A DNA stretch of 64,000 bases from assembly GCF_004053875.1 (NCBI RefSeq), contig NZ_SBIP01000005.1, forward strand, positions 62,001 to 126,000, read 5' to 3'. The translations under genes and the position numbers were made by a program. Numbering within the stretch: position 1 is the first letter of the stretch; each line of letters opens with the position of its first letter. The DNA comes from Neorhizobium lilium. GTDB taxonomy: Bacteria; Pseudomonadota; Alphaproteobacteria; Rhizobiales; Rhizobiaceae. The notes below the pieces were generated by a model. The model did no database searches. It was given only the letters and a program-made list of their open reading frames with translations, and had not been told where the DNA came from. Below, in pieces: positions 29,814-39,259 of this stretch.

Positions 29814-31330
29814 GCAGCCTCCGTACGCGAGGCAATGGCCTGCAGAATATTGTCTGTGGTGACTTGCTTTCCGACGAGTTCCGCCACGTGGCGCCGGTCC
29901 GACAGAACGATGACGCGGTGTGCGACGGCTGTCAGTTCATCCAGTTCGGACGAGATGACGACGAGCGACATGCCTTCGGCGCAAAGCCTTTCGATCATCT
30001 TGAGGATTTCGGCATGGGCACCGATGTCGATGCCACGCGTGGGTTCGTCGAGAATGAGAAGCCTCGGCTCCGTCGCAAGCCAGCGGGCGAGAATCGCCTT
30101 CTGCTGATTGCCACCCGACAGGAGCTTGATGGGCTTTTCCGTGCTAGCCGGGCGGATGTCGAGCGACTTGATGAAGCTCTCCGCCAGCGCCTGCTTTTCG
30201 CGCGAAGAGATGGGCTTGGCCCAGCCGCGGCTAGCCTGAAGCGCCAGCGCGATATTGTCCGCCACCGAGAAGTCGCCGATGATGCCGTCCGTTTTGCGCT
30301 CTTCCGGGCAGAAGCCGAAGCCATGACCGATCGCACTCTCCGGCGAAGAAAGGCTGGCGGGCTTGCCGTCTATGGTGGCCGTTCCGCTATCGGCGCGATC
30401 TATGCCGAACATGAGGAAGGCAGTTTCGCTGCGGCCGGAGCCGAGCAGGCCGGCAATGCCGACCACTTCGCCGGGACGCACAGCGAGGTCGAATGGGGCA
30501 ACGCTGCCGCGCTTTCCATAACCTTCGAAGCGGATGGGCGCCTCGCCCGTGGTGGTAATCGTTTCGTCCCCAGGCTGACGCTCGCGGGTCATGTGCTGGA
30601 GTTCGCGTCCGAGCATCATCGAAATGAGTTCCAGCCTCGGCAGGTTCGCCAGATCGCGCGTACCGACAAGGCGGCCATTCCTTAAGACAGTGACGCGGTC
30701 TGCCACTGCATAGACCTGGTTCAGGAAGTGGGTGATGATAACGATCCCGAGCCCGTCCTCCCGCAGCCGGCGCAGAACGGTGAAAAGCGTTTCGACCTCA
30801 TGCGAATCAAGGCTTGCCGTCGGCTCGTCAAGAACGAGAACCTTGCCGGAGAGATCCACGGCGCGGGCAATGGCGATGATCTGGCGTATCGCGACGGAAT
30901 AGGATGACAGAAGCGCATCGACGTCGATATCGAGGCCATAACGCGTGAGCAGCGCCTTGGAGCGGCGGCGCATCTCGCGGCGGTCGATCATGCCGAAGCG
31001 GGTGGGCTGTCGGCCGAGATAGAGGTTTTCGGCCACCGTCAGGTTTTCGAGGAGATTGACCTCCTGATAAACCGTTCCGATGCCAAGCTTCTGCGCGTCC
31101 GCCACACTGGCGGGGGTCACTTCCGCACCGTCCAGCTGCAGGGTTCCGCGATCCCGGCTGTAGACGCCGGTCAGGATCTTGATGAGAGTGGATTTGCCGG
31201 CGCCGTTTTCGCCCAGCAGGGCATGGATTTCGCCGCGTCCCAGCGTGAAATCTACACCATCGAGTGCCGCGATGCCGAGGAAGGCCTTGCCGATCCCCCG
31301 GGCTTCCAGAAGTGGATAGGATTCTGCCAT
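29810..31330 (-). CDS. ytfR: YtfR-like sugar ABC transporter ATPase (two NBDs)
   Basis: Duplicated ATPase of 506 residues starting MAESYPLLEARGIGKAF at the ATG at 31330. N-terminal half: Walker [10 protein letters not shown] (residues 40-48) and [13 protein letters not shown]-terminal half: GLLGSGRSET in place of a normal Walker [11 protein letters not shown] and [16 protein letters not shown] rho-independent terminator hairpin lies between the binding-protein gene and this one, so ATPase levels are probably lower. Confidence 0.91.
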   Translation of the reverse strand: MAESYPLLEARGIGKAFLGIAALDGVDFTLGRGEIHALLGENGAGKSTLIKILTGVYSRDRGTLQLDGAEVTPASVADAQKLGIGTVYQEVNLLENLTVAENLYLGRQPTRFGMIDRREMRRRSKALLTRYGLDIDVDALLSSYSVAIRQIIAIARAVDLSGKVLVLDEPTASLDSHEVETLFTVLRRLREDGLGIVIITHFLNQVYAVADRVTVLRNGRLVGTRDLANLPRLELISMMLGRELQHMTRERQPGDETITTTGEAPIRFEGYGKRGSVAPFDLAVRPGEVVGIAGLLGSGRSETAFLMFGIDRADSGTATIDGKPASLSSPESAIGHGFGFCPEERKTDGIIGDFSVADNIALALQASRGWAKPISSREKQALAESFIKSLDIRPASTEKPIKLLSGGNQQKAILARWLATEPRLLILDEPTRGIDIGAHAEILKMIERLCAEGMSLVVISSELDELTAVAHRVIVLSDRRHVAELVGKQVTTDNILQAIASRTEAA

Positions 31331-31350
31331 GCTATACGTCCCGCATCTGT

Positions 31351-31382
31351 TGAAAAACCGGAGCGACAAAAGCGCTCCGGTT
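31351..31382 (-). terminator. Rho-independent hairpin after ytfQ-like gene
   Basis: AACCGGAGCG (31356-31365) pairs fully with CGCTCCGGTT (31373-31382) across a 7-nt loop. On the minus strand the stem ends in a run of five T. This is a strong terminator; in an ABC operon it is likely to act as a partial attenuator. Confidence 0.8.
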
Positions 31383-31432
31383 GCAGTTGACGGCCGATCT
31401 TGATCAGAGAGCGAAGACCGGGCGGCGGGAAA

Positions 31433-32395
31433 TCAGTAACCGAGGCCCTTCTTGGCTTCGTAGACCTTTTGCGGATCGTCAGCCTGCGTGTAGAGCTTTG
31501 ATTCCGTCTGGATCCACTTCGGCGGTTCCTTCTTGTCCTTGAGGTAGGCCTCAAGCGCGTCGAAGGCGGGACCAGCCATGTTCGGGGTCAGCTCGACCGT
31601 TGCATTGGCTTCGCCCTTGGCCATGGCCTGGAAGATGTCCGGAATGGAATCGACCGAGACGACCTTGATGTCGGTTCCCGGCTTCAGGCCGGCTTCCTTG
31701 ATGGCCTGGATCGCGCCGACAGCCATGTCGTCGTTGTGGGCGTAAACGGCACAGATGTCCTTGCCGCCGCCTTCCGCCTTGATGAAGCTTTCCATGACTT
31801 CCTTGCCCTTGGTGCGGGTGAAGTCACCGGTCTGCGAACGGACGATCTTGATGTTGGTGTGACCGGCTATGCCCTGCTCGAAGCCCTTCTTGCGGTTGAT
31901 CGCAGGCGAGGAACCGGTCGTGCCCTGAAGCTCGACGACCTTGCAATCCTTGGAACCGACGTCCTTGGCAAGCCATTCGCCGGCAACCTTGCCTTCATAA
32001 ACCGTGTCCGAGGTCACGGCCGTCAGGTAGAGATCCTTGGGCGCATCGATTTCGCGGTCGAGAAGGATCACGGGGATCTTCTCTTCCTTGGCTTCCTTGA
32101 GGACGGCATCCCAGCCGGTGGCAACCACCGGAGCAACCAGAATGGCATCGACGCCCTGGGCGATGAAGCCCCGGATCGCCTTGATCTGGTTTTCCTGCTT
32201 CTGCTGAGCGTCAGCAAACTTCAGGGTGATGCCGCGCTTTTCGGCTTGCTGCTTGGTCACCGTCGTTTCGGCAGCGCGCCAGCCGGATTCAGATCCGATC
32301 TGCGAGAAGCCAACGGTGAGTGTCTTTGCGGAAACGCTTGACGCCAAGCATGCGGTGAGGGCAGCGATAGTCGCTGCCACGAGTGCTCGTTTCAT
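31433..32395 (-). CDS. ytfQ: YtfQ-like sugar-binding periplasmic protein
   Basis: Periplasmic binding protein of 320 residues from the ATG at 32395, chosen for its GGGAGG site. Signal peptide MKRALVAATIAALTACLASS then VSA. The mature part reads KTLTVGFSQIGSESGWRAAE, AIRGFIAQGVDAILVAPVVATGWD and VYAHNDDMAVGAIQAIKEAG. It resembles the E. coli galactofuranose-binding protein. Neighbouring arabinonate-type genes suggest arabinose or galactose in furanose or pyranose form. Two cysteines (in SKDCKVVELQG and KDICAVYAHN) match a YtfQ-family pattern. Confidence 0.88.
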   Translation of the reverse strand: MKRALVAATIAALTACLASSVSAKTLTVGFSQIGSESGWRAAETTVTKQQAEKRGITLKFADAQQKQENQIKAIRGFIAQGVDAILVAPVVATGWDAVLKEAKEEKIPVILLDREIDAPKDLYLTAVTSDTVYEGKVAGEWLAKDVGSKDCKVVELQGTTGSSPAINRKKGFEQGIAGHTNIKIVRSQTGDFTRTKGKEVMESFIKAEGGGKDICAVYAHNDDMAVGAIQAIKEAGLKPGTDIKVVSVDSIPDIFQAMAKGEANATVELTPNMAGPAFDALEAYLKDKKEPPKWIQTESKLYTQADDPQKVYEAKKGLGY

Positions 32396-32472
32396 CTTTA
32401 ATCCTCCCAGAGATGATGAAGCAAAAGGACGAGGGAGATTTCGCATATAATATTACTTTTGCAAGCAGTAAT

Positions 32473-32489
32473 TTTTGATGTCATCAAAA
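32473..32489. promoter_or_regulatory. 17-nt palindrome between ytfQ-like and AraD1 genes
   Basis: TTTTGATG-T-CATCAAAA forms a perfect inverted repeat around one central base in the 318-bp divergent gap. Size and symmetry suit a dimeric regulator. The GntR/FadR protein at 27029-27793 is the local candidate. The gap also holds A/T-rich stretches fit for two promoters; nothing else was recognised there. Confidence 0.55.
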
Positions 32490-32713
32490 TTTGCATCCGA
32501 CCGATAGCGCCGGAGTAAAGCTAACCGATTGAAAACCCTGTCAGCAACTTAATTGGCGTCGGCTGGGCTGAAGCCTAGTTGGTTGCGCTCAGTTCTTGAC
32601 AAGGCTCCGGATTATCCAATAGTCGTATTTATAACTGCATCAGGCTGCGCGCCTGGCGGGAGGATAAGGACTGGCGATCGGGAGACGCCTCCAATAATCG
32701 GGTGATGAATTTT

Positions 32714-33706
32714 ATGCTGCGAGTTCTTCAGGTTGCTGGCGATGCCGGCGCATTGCGGGTTGTTGCGTGGGATGGTGAAAATGCCGCCCGCACGGTCAAC
32801 GGCGTTTCGTCCACCTATGAACTGGCAATGAAGGCGATTGCAGCCGGCCGCAGTCTCTCGCAGGAGATCGATGCAGCTGGACTTGGCGATGAAGTCGATC
32901 TTCTCGCCGCAGGGTTCGAAGGGCGGCTGGCGCTGCCGATCACACATCCCGATCCGGCGCATTTCATCGTCGCCGGCACCGGCCTTACCCATCTCGGCTC
33001 GGCAGACGGCCGAGACAAGATGCACAAGGCGGCTCAGTCGGAAGAAAAGCCGACCGATTCCATGCGCATGTTCCTTATGGGCGTCGAGGGCGGCAAGCCC
33101 AAGCCCGGCGAGGCCGGCGTCCAGCCTGAATGGTTCTACAAGGGCAATGGTTCCCAGCTACGCGCAACCGGTGAGGATCTTGTGTCCCCATCGTTCGCGC
33201 TCGACGGCGGGGAAGAGCCGGAACTGGCGGCAATCTATCTGATCGGTCCGGACGGCACGCCGTTCCGCGTCGGCTTCTGCCTTGCCAATGAATTTTCCGA
33301 CCACGTGACGGAGCGCGGCAACTATCTCTGGCTTGCTCATTCCAAGCTGCGCCAGGCATCGCTCGGCGCCGAACTTCTGGTCGGCGATTTGCCAGCCCAT
33401 GTGGAGGGCACGTCACGCATTCGTCGCGGCAATGAGGTTATCTTCGAAAAGCCTTTCCTGTCCGGCGAAGCGAACATGTCCCACACGATTGCCAATCTCG
33501 AATACCACAACTTCAAGTATGACATCTTCTGCGCGCCGGGCGACCTGCATGTGCATTTCTTCGGAACGGCAACGCTCTCCGTCACGCACGGGATCAAGAC
33601 CGAAATTGGCGACGTCTTCGAGATCTCGGCCGATCCCTTCAAGCTTCCGCTCGTCAACCGTCTTGCCGTGGCCGCTGAGAAGCCGGTCGTGATCAAGTCG
33701 CTCTAG
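32714..33706 (+). CDS. AraD1/GguC family protein (fumarylacetoacetate hydrolase fold), probable 2-keto-3-deoxy-L-arabinonate dehydratase
   Basis: A FAH-fold protein of about 330 residues. Landmarks are FIVAGTGLTHLGSADGRDKMH, GEEPELAAIYLIGPDG, CLANEFSDHVTERGNYLWLAHSK (likely metal-site acids) and LEYHNFKYDIFCAPGD. In agrobacteria the homologue gguC lies downstream of chvE-gguAB; here it heads the pentonate genes, upstream of chvE. Expected role: dehydration of the deoxy-keto sugar acid made by the dehydratase two genes down. Start uncertain: ATG at 32714, with in-frame ATG at 32705 and GTG at 32702 possible; no strong ribosome site marks any of them. Confidence 0.8.
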   Translation: MLRVLQVAGDAGALRVVAWDGENAARTVNGVSSTYELAMKAIAAGRSLSQEIDAAGLGDEVDLLAAGFEGRLALPITHPDPAHFIVAGTGLTHLGSADGRDKMHKAAQSEEKPTDSMRMFLMGVEGGKPKPGEAGVQPEWFYKGNGSQLRATGEDLVSPSFALDGGEEPELAAIYLIGPDGTPFRVGFCLANEFSDHVTERGNYLWLAHSKLRQASLGAELLVGDLPAHVEGTSRIRRGNEVIFEKPFLSGEANMSHTIANLEYHNFKYDIFCAPGDLHVHFFGTATLSVTHGIKTEIGDVFEISADPFKLPLVNRLAVAAEKPVVIKSL

Positions 33707-33718
33707 GGGGAGGCAGGA

Positions 33719-34645
33719 ATGGCATCCATTCGTCTCGCTATCGTGGGTCTGGGCAAGATCGCCCGGGACCAGCATCTCGGCGCTATCGAAGCGACCGACG
33801 GTATAGAGCTCGTGGCGGTTGCGAGCCGTCATGCCAAGCTCGAAAACATCCACTGTTTCCACGACATTGCCGATCTGCTTGCCGCCGATGTGGATATCGA
33901 CGCGGTTTCGCTATGCACGCCGCCGCAGGGTCGCTTCGAGCAGGCGCGGGCCGCGCTGGAAGCGGGCAAGCACGTAATGCTGGAAAAGCCGCCTGGCGCC
34001 ACGCTTTCGGAAGTGTTTGCGCTGGAGGCGCTTGCCAGGGAGAAGGGGCTTTCGCTCTATGCCACCTGGCATTCGCGCGCGGCTGCAGCCGTGGAACCGG
34101 CGCGGGCGCTGCTTGCCGAGCGGACGATCCGCAGCCTTTCCGTCGAGTGGAAGGAAGATGTGCGGCACTGGCATCCGGGGCAGGCCTGGATCTGGGAGCC
34201 GGGCGGTCTCGGCGTGTTCGATCCGGGCATCAACGCCTTGTCGATCGTCACCCGCATTATGCCGGAAAAATTCCATCTGGTGCGCTCCGACCTGACCTTC
34301 CCGGCCAATCGCGCAGCGCCGATCGCAGCCAGCCTCGCGTTTGAAACCGGCAGCGGCCTACCGCTGACCGCAGAGTTCGACTGGCGCCAGACCGGTCCGC
34401 AGACCTGGGACATCCGGGTCGAGACAGAGGAAGGCCAGATCGTGCTGACGCATGGCGGCAGCCGTCTGTTCGTTGACGGGCAGCCGCAGATCGTCGAAGA
34501 AGACAAGGAATACCGCAACCTGTACAGGGATTTCGTTGCGCTAGTGGCCGAAGGCCGCAGCGACACCGATTTTTCGCCCCTGATGCACGTGGCCGACGCA
34601 TTCATGCTGGGCCGGCGCATCCAAACCGATGCTTTCGAGGACTAA
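33719..34645 (+). CDS. Gfo/Idh/MocA-type L-arabinose / D-galactose 1-dehydrogenase
   Basis: NAD(P)-dependent aldose oxidation to the lactone, first step of non-phosphorylative arabinose or galactose catabolism. 308 residues, like the Azospirillum enzyme. Rossmann opening [19 protein letters not shown] (catalytic lysine region), [16 protein letters not shown], and [33 protein letters not shown], which is highly characteristic of this subgroup. It lies 12 bp after the AraD1 gene and one base before the dehydratase. The lactonase step is not encoded in view. Confidence 0.88.
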   Translation: MASIRLAIVGLGKIARDQHLGAIEATDGIELVAVASRHAKLENIHCFHDIADLLAADVDIDAVSLCTPPQGRFEQARAALEAGKHVMLEKPPGATLSEVFALEALAREKGLSLYATWHSRAAAAVEPARALLAERTIRSLSVEWKEDVRHWHPGQAWIWEPGGLGVFDPGINALSIVTRIMPEKFHLVRSDLTFPANRAAPIAASLAFETGSGLPLTAEFDWRQTGPQTWDIRVETEEGQIVLTHGGSRLFVDGQPQIVEEDKEYRNLYRDFVALVAEGRSDTDFSPLMHVADAFMLGRRIQTDAFED

Positions 34646-34646
34646 G

Positions 34647-36491
34647 ATGACCAATTCTGAAAACGCTCCGTCAACTGAAATCGCCGAGACGGGTGAACGT
34701 CGCAAAGACGTGCGGAAGCTTCGGTCGCGCGCTTGGTTCGACAATCCTTCGAACGTGGACATGACGGCGCTTTACCTGGAGCGCTACATGAACTTCGGCC
34801 TCAGCCAGGCCGAGCTTCAGTCTGACCGCCCGATCATCGGCATTGCGCAGACCGGCTCCGACCTCTCTCCCTGCAACCGTCACCATATCGAACTGGCGCA
34901 TCGCCTGCGGGAAGGCATTCGCGAAGCGGGCGGGATCGCGATCGAGTTTCCGGTTCATCCGATCCAGGAAACAGGCAAGCGGCCGACTGCCGGTCTCGAC
35001 CGCAACCTTGCCTATCTCGGTCTGGTGGAAGTGCTCTACGGCTATCCGCTTGACGGCGTCGTTCTGACGATCGGCTGCGACAAGACGACCCCGGCCTGTC
35101 TTATGGCGGCGGCCACCGTCAACATTCCGGCCATCGCCCTTTCCGTCGGCCCGATGCTGAACGGTTGGTTCCGCGGCGAGCGCACCGGCTCGGGCACGAT
35201 CGTCTGGAAGGCGCGCGAGCTCTTGGCAAAGGGCGAGATCGACTATGCCGGCTTCGTCAAGCTGGTTGCCTCGTCGGCTCCGTCGACCGGCTACTGCAAC
35301 ACGATGGGCACCGCGACCACGATGAACTCGCTGGCCGAAGCGCTCGGCATGCAGCTTCCGGGCTCGGCCGCGATCCCGGCCCCCTATCGCGATCGCCAGG
35401 AAGTGTCCTATCTGACGGGCCTGCGCATCGTCGAGATGGTCAAGGAAGACCTCAAGCCTTCGGATATCCTGACCAAGGATGCCTTCGTCAACGCCATTCG
35501 GGTCAACTCGGCGATCGGCGGCTCGACCAATGCGCCGATCCACCTCAATGCACTCGCCCGCCACATCGGCGTGGAACTCTCCGTCGACGACTGGCAGACC
35601 TATGGCGAAGAAATTCCGCTGCTGGTCAACCTGCAGCCGGCCGGCGAATATCTCGGCGAGGACTATTACCATGCGGGCGGCGTGCCTGCCGTCGTCAACC
35701 AGCTGATGGAACAGGGCCTCATCCATGAGGATGCCATGACCGTCAATGGCAAGACGATCGGCGAGAACTGCCGCGGCGCCGTCATCGAAGATCCCAAGGT
35801 CATCCGCACCTACGACAACCCGCTGAAGCCGCATGCAGGCTTCCGCGTCCTGCGCGGCAACCTGTTCTCCTCCGCCATCATGAAGACCAGCGTCATCTCA
35901 CCGGAGTTCCGTGAACGCTATCTTTCCAACCCCAACGATCCGGAAGCCTTCGAGGGCAGGGCTGTCGTGTTCGACGGACCGGAAGACTACCATCACCGCA
36001 TCGACGATCCGTCGCTGGAGATCGATGAGCATTCGGTTCTGTTCATGCGCGGCGCCGGGCCGATCGGCTATCCGGGTGCCGCGGAAGTGGTCAACATGCG
36101 CGCGCCTGATTATCTGCTCAAGCGCGGGATCACCTCGCTTGCCTGCATCGGCGACGGTCGCCAGTCGGGTACTTCCGGCAGCCCGTCCATCCTCAACGCC
36201 TCGCCGGAAGCGGCTGCCGGCGGTGGCCTTGCTCTGCTGAAGACGGGCGACCGCGTGCGTATCGACCTTGGTCGGGGCACGGCGGACATCCTGATCTCCG
36301 AGGAAGAGCTGAACGCTCGTCGGGAGGCGCTTGCGCGTGACGGCGGATATCATTATCCGAAGCACCAGACGCCCTGGCAGGAGATCCAGCGCGGCGTCGT
36401 CGGACAGCTGGAAACGGGAGCGGTTCTCGAGCTGGCGGTCAAGTACCAGCGTATCGCGCAGACGGAAGGCCTGCCGCGCGACAACCATTGA
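34647..36491 (+). CDS. IlvD/Edd-family pentonate dehydratase (L-arabinonate or D-xylonate)
   Basis: Dehydrates a pentonate to its 2-keto-3-deoxy form using a [2Fe-2S] cluster and Mg2+. 614 residues from the ATG at 34647. Cluster cysteines are Cys76 ([11 protein letters not shown]), Cys144 ([11 protein letters not shown]) and Cys217 ([10 protein letters not shown]); [15 protein letters not shown] carries the conserved serine. It is close to both arabinonate and xylonate dehydratases; the dehydrogenase and AraD1 neighbours favour L-arabinonate. The N-terminus is about 17 residues longer than typical members, so a later start cannot be excluded. Confidence 0.88.
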   Translation: MTNSENAPSTEIAETGERRKDVRKLRSRAWFDNPSNVDMTALYLERYMNFGLSQAELQSDRPIIGIAQTGSDLSPCNRHHIELAHRLREGIREAGGIAIEFPVHPIQETGKRPTAGLDRNLAYLGLVEVLYGYPLDGVVLTIGCDKTTPACLMAAATVNIPAIALSVGPMLNGWFRGERTGSGTIVWKARELLAKGEIDYAGFVKLVASSAPSTGYCNTMGTATTMNSLAEALGMQLPGSAAIPAPYRDRQEVSYLTGLRIVEMVKEDLKPSDILTKDAFVNAIRVNSAIGGSTNAPIHLNALARHIGVELSVDDWQTYGEEIPLLVNLQPAGEYLGEDYYHAGGVPAVVNQLMEQGLIHEDAMTVNGKTIGENCRGAVIEDPKVIRTYDNPLKPHAGFRVLRGNLFSSAIMKTSVISPEFRERYLSNPNDPEAFEGRAVVFDGPEDYHHRIDDPSLEIDEHSVLFMRGAGPIGYPGAAEVVNMRAPDYLLKRGITSLACIGDGRQSGTSGSPSILNASPEAAAGGGLALLKTGDRVRIDLGRGTADILISEEELNARREALARDGGYHYPKHQTPWQEIQRGVVGQLETGAVLELAVKYQRIAQTEGLPRDNH

Positions 36492-36578
36492 CCCGAGCGG
36501 GTCTTGAGGGTGGCGAGGAGCCATCCTCTCTATGAACTTCGGCAGCTCGAAGGGAGCTGCTGCAACGGAGGAGTGACA

Positions 36579-37640
36579 ATGAATATTCTTAAACTTTTGA
36601 CGGCTGCAACTGTTCTGGCTGGCTTTGCCTTTACGGCGCCGGCCGGCGCTGCGGACAAGGGTCTGGTCGGCGTTGCCATGCCGACCAAGTCCTCGGCACG
36701 CTGGATCGCCGATGGCGACAACATGGTCAAGGTTCTGAAGGAGCGCGGCTATGACGTCGATCTTCAGTACGCTGAAGACGACGTTCCGAACCAGCTGTCC
36801 CAGATCGAGAACATGATCACCAAGGGTGCCAAGGTTCTGGTCGTCGCTTCGATCGACGGCACGACGCTGTCGGACGTGCTGCAGCAGGCTGCAGACCAGA
36901 AGATCAAGGTCATCGCCTATGACCGCCTGATCCGCGATACGCCGAATGTCAGCTACTACGCGACCTTCGACAACTTCCAGGTCGGCGTTCTGCAGGCAAC
37001 CTCGCTCGTCAAGGCTCTCAAGGCCGACACCGAGAAGGGCCCGTTCTACATCGAGCTGTTCGGCGGTTCGCCGGACGACAACAACGCCTACTTCTTCTAC
37101 AACGGCGCGATGAGCGTTCTGCAGCCGCTGATCGACAAGGGCGTGCTGAAGGTTGGCAGCGGCCAGACCGGCATGGACCAGGTCGCTACCCTTCGTTGGG
37201 ACCCGGCAACCGCCCAGTCCCGCATGGACGCCATCCTCTCGTCGACCTATTCCGACAAGAAGCTGAGCGCTGTTCTGTCGCCTTACGACGGCATCTCGAT
37301 CGGCATTCTGTCTTCGGTCAAGGGCGTCGGTTACGGTTCCGGCGACATGCCGATGCCTTTCGTGTCCGGCCAGGACGCTGAAGTTCCCTCGGTCAAGTCG
37401 ATCATTGCCGGCGAGCAGTATTCGACCATCTTCAAGGACACCCGCGATCTTGCCAAGGTCACCGTCGACATGGTCGATGCTGCCATGAACGGCAAGGAGC
37501 CTGTTGTCAACGACACCAAGACCTACGACAACGGCAAGAAAGTCGTTCCTGCCTTCCTGCTGAAGCCGGTTGTCATCGACAAGACCAACTGGAAGCTCCT
37601 CGTCGACAGCGGTTACTACAAAGAATCGCAGCTCAAGTAA
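36579..37640 (+). CDS. chvE: ChvE-like multiple-sugar-binding periplasmic protein
   Basis: Binds aldoses such as glucose, galactose, arabinose and xylose for GguAB. In Agrobacterium ChvE also presents sugar to the VirA sensor. 353 residues from the ATG at 36579 (GGAGGAG upstream); signal peptide ending near PAGAADKG. Highly ChvE-like stretches are [69 protein letters not shown] and [20 protein letters not shown]. It lies 87 bp after the dehydratase, suggesting linkage with pentonate oxidation. No vir genes are in view. Confidence 0.93.
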   Translation: MNILKLLTAATVLAGFAFTAPAGAADKGLVGVAMPTKSSARWIADGDNMVKVLKERGYDVDLQYAEDDVPNQLSQIENMITKGAKVLVVASIDGTTLSDVLQQAADQKIKVIAYDRLIRDTPNVSYYATFDNFQVGVLQATSLVKALKADTEKGPFYIELFGGSPDDNNAYFFYNGAMSVLQPLIDKGVLKVGSGQTGMDQVATLRWDPATAQSRMDAILSSTYSDKKLSAVLSPYDGISIGILSSVKGVGYGSGDMPMPFVSGQDAEVPSVKSIIAGEQYSTIFKDTRDLAKVTVDMVDAAMNGKEPVVNDTKTYDNGKKVVPAFLLKPVVIDKTNWKLLVDSGYYKESQLK

Positions 37641-37650
37641 GTCATTCATG

Positions 37651-37684
37651 ATTGCGCGGCGGCTCGTCCGCCGCGCAATTTTTC
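37651..37684 (+). terminator. Rho-independent hairpin between chvE and gguA
   Basis: ATTGCGCGGCGG (37651-37662) pairs over 12 bp with CCGCCGCGCAAT (37668-37679) around a 5-nt loop, followed by TTTTT. A strong terminator; as gguA has no clear promoter in the remaining 16 bp, it probably works as a partial terminator favouring ChvE over GguAB. Confidence 0.85.
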
Positions 37685-37700
37685 CGATTGTGGAGTCGCT

Positions 37701-39257
37701 ATGCCTGATCCCGTATCGCAAACGGAGAAGCCGCCGATCCTTGAAATGCGCGGCATTTCAAAGAGCTTTGGCGCCGTAAAGGCGCTTTCGGATGTCAGCT
37801 TCACCGTCAAGGAAGGCGAAATTCACGCGTTGGTCGGCGAAAACGGTGCCGGCAAATCAACGCTGATGAAGGTTCTGTCGGGTGTTTACCCGCATGGGTC
37901 CTATGAGGGTTCTATCCTTTTCGAGGGAGAAGAACGCCATTTTCGCGACATCAACGATTCCGAAAAACTCGGAATCATCATCATTCACCAGGAGCTCGCG
38001 CTCATCCCTTTGATGTCGATTGCGGAGAACATCTTTCTCGCCAATGCGCCATCCAAGTATGGCGTGATCGACCGGGACGTGCGCTATAAGCGCACCAAGG
38101 AACTGCTGGCGAAAGTCGGTCTCTCAGAAGTGCCGGAGGCGCTGATCACCAATCTTGGGATCGGCAAGCAACAGCTTGTGGAGATTGCCAAGGCGCTGTC
38201 CAAGGATGTGCGCCTGCTGATCCTCGACGAGCCTACGGCTTCACTCAACGAAACCGACAGCGCGGCACTTCTGGAACTGCTCAAGGAATTCCGTCGCAAC
38301 GGCATCACCTCGATCATGATCAGCCACAAGCTGAACGAGATCACGGAAGTCGCGGACCGTATCACGGTGTTGCGTGACGGCCGGACTGTCGGCACGCTCG
38401 ATTGTCACGAAGGTCCGGTCGATGAAGACGAGATCGTGCGCCGCATGGTGGACCGCGATCTGGAAAGCCGCTACCCGAAGCGCGAGCCGAAAATCGGCGA
38501 CGTGATCTTCGAGGTCGAGAACTGGTCCGTCCACCATCCGCAGCATGCCAGCCGCGAGGTGGTCAAGAACGTATCCATGAAGGTCCGCGCCGGCGAGGTC
38601 GTCGGCATTTCAGGACTGATGGGTGCCGGCAGAACCGAATTCGCGATGAGCGTCTTCGGCAAGTCCTATGGGCGCGACATTTCCGGAACCGTGAAGATCC
38701 ATGGCAAGACGGCCGACACGTCGGACGTGCACCGCGCGATCGAGGCTGGACTTGCCTATGTGACGGAAGACCGCAAGCATCTCGGCCTGATCCTGACGGA
38801 GGATATTCGCAAGAACGTCTCGCTCGCACACTTGAGCGGCGTTTCGACGCGCGGCGTAATCGACGATATCCGTGAAATGAAGGTGGCACAGGAGTTCCGC
38901 AGCCGCATGCGGATCCGCAGCCACAACGTTTACCAGGAGACCGGCAAGCTGTCGGGCGGCAACCAGCAAAAGGTCGTGCTGTCAAAGTGGCTGTTCACCA
39001 ACCCGGACATCCTGATCCTGGACGAGCCAACGCGCGGCATCGACGTCGGCGCGAAATACGAAATCTATTCCATCATTAACGAACTTGCGGATGCCGGTAA
39101 GGCTGTCGTGGTGATCTCGTCGGAAATGCCGGAGCTGATCGGCATCTGCGACAGGATCATGGTGATGCACGAGGGCGAGTTCGTCGGCGAAGTCGCCGGC
39201 GAGCAGGCAACGCAGGAAAATATCATGCGCGCTATCATGCGCCGCAAAGGGAGATAA
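37701..39257 (+). CDS. gguA: GguA, multiple-sugar ABC transporter ATPase
   Basis: Duplicated CUT2 ATPase of 518 residues. First half: Walker [10 protein letters not shown] (residues 46-54), [13 protein letters not shown]. Second half: [25 protein letters not shown] and [20 protein letters not shown]. It follows chvE past a terminator-like hairpin and lies 2 bp before gguB. Expected to drive uptake of ChvE-bound sugars at the inner membrane. Confidence 0.93.
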   Translation: MPDPVSQTEKPPILEMRGISKSFGAVKALSDVSFTVKEGEIHALVGENGAGKSTLMKVLSGVYPHGSYEGSILFEGEERHFRDINDSEKLGIIIIHQELALIPLMSIAENIFLANAPSKYGVIDRDVRYKRTKELLAKVGLSEVPEALITNLGIGKQQLVEIAKALSKDVRLLILDEPTASLNETDSAALLELLKEFRRNGITSIMISHKLNEITEVADRITVLRDGRTVGTLDCHEGPVDEDEIVRRMVDRDLESRYPKREPKIGDVIFEVENWSVHHPQHASREVVKNVSMKVRAGEVVGISGLMGAGRTEFAMSVFGKSYGRDISGTVKIHGKTADTSDVHRAIEAGLAYVTEDRKHLGLILTEDIRKNVSLAHLSGVSTRGVIDDIREMKVAQEFRSRMRIRSHNVYQETGKLSGGNQQKVVLSKWLFTNPDILILDEPTRGIDVGAKYEIYSIINELADAGKAVVVISSEMPELIGICDRIMVMHEGEFVGEVAGEQATQENIMRAIMRRKGR

Positions 39258-39259
39258 TC

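Noticed and set aside
36579..37640. chvE as evidence of a Ti plasmid or vir region
   Set aside because: chvE is chromosomal and common in non-pathogenic rhizobia; no vir or T-DNA genes are present.
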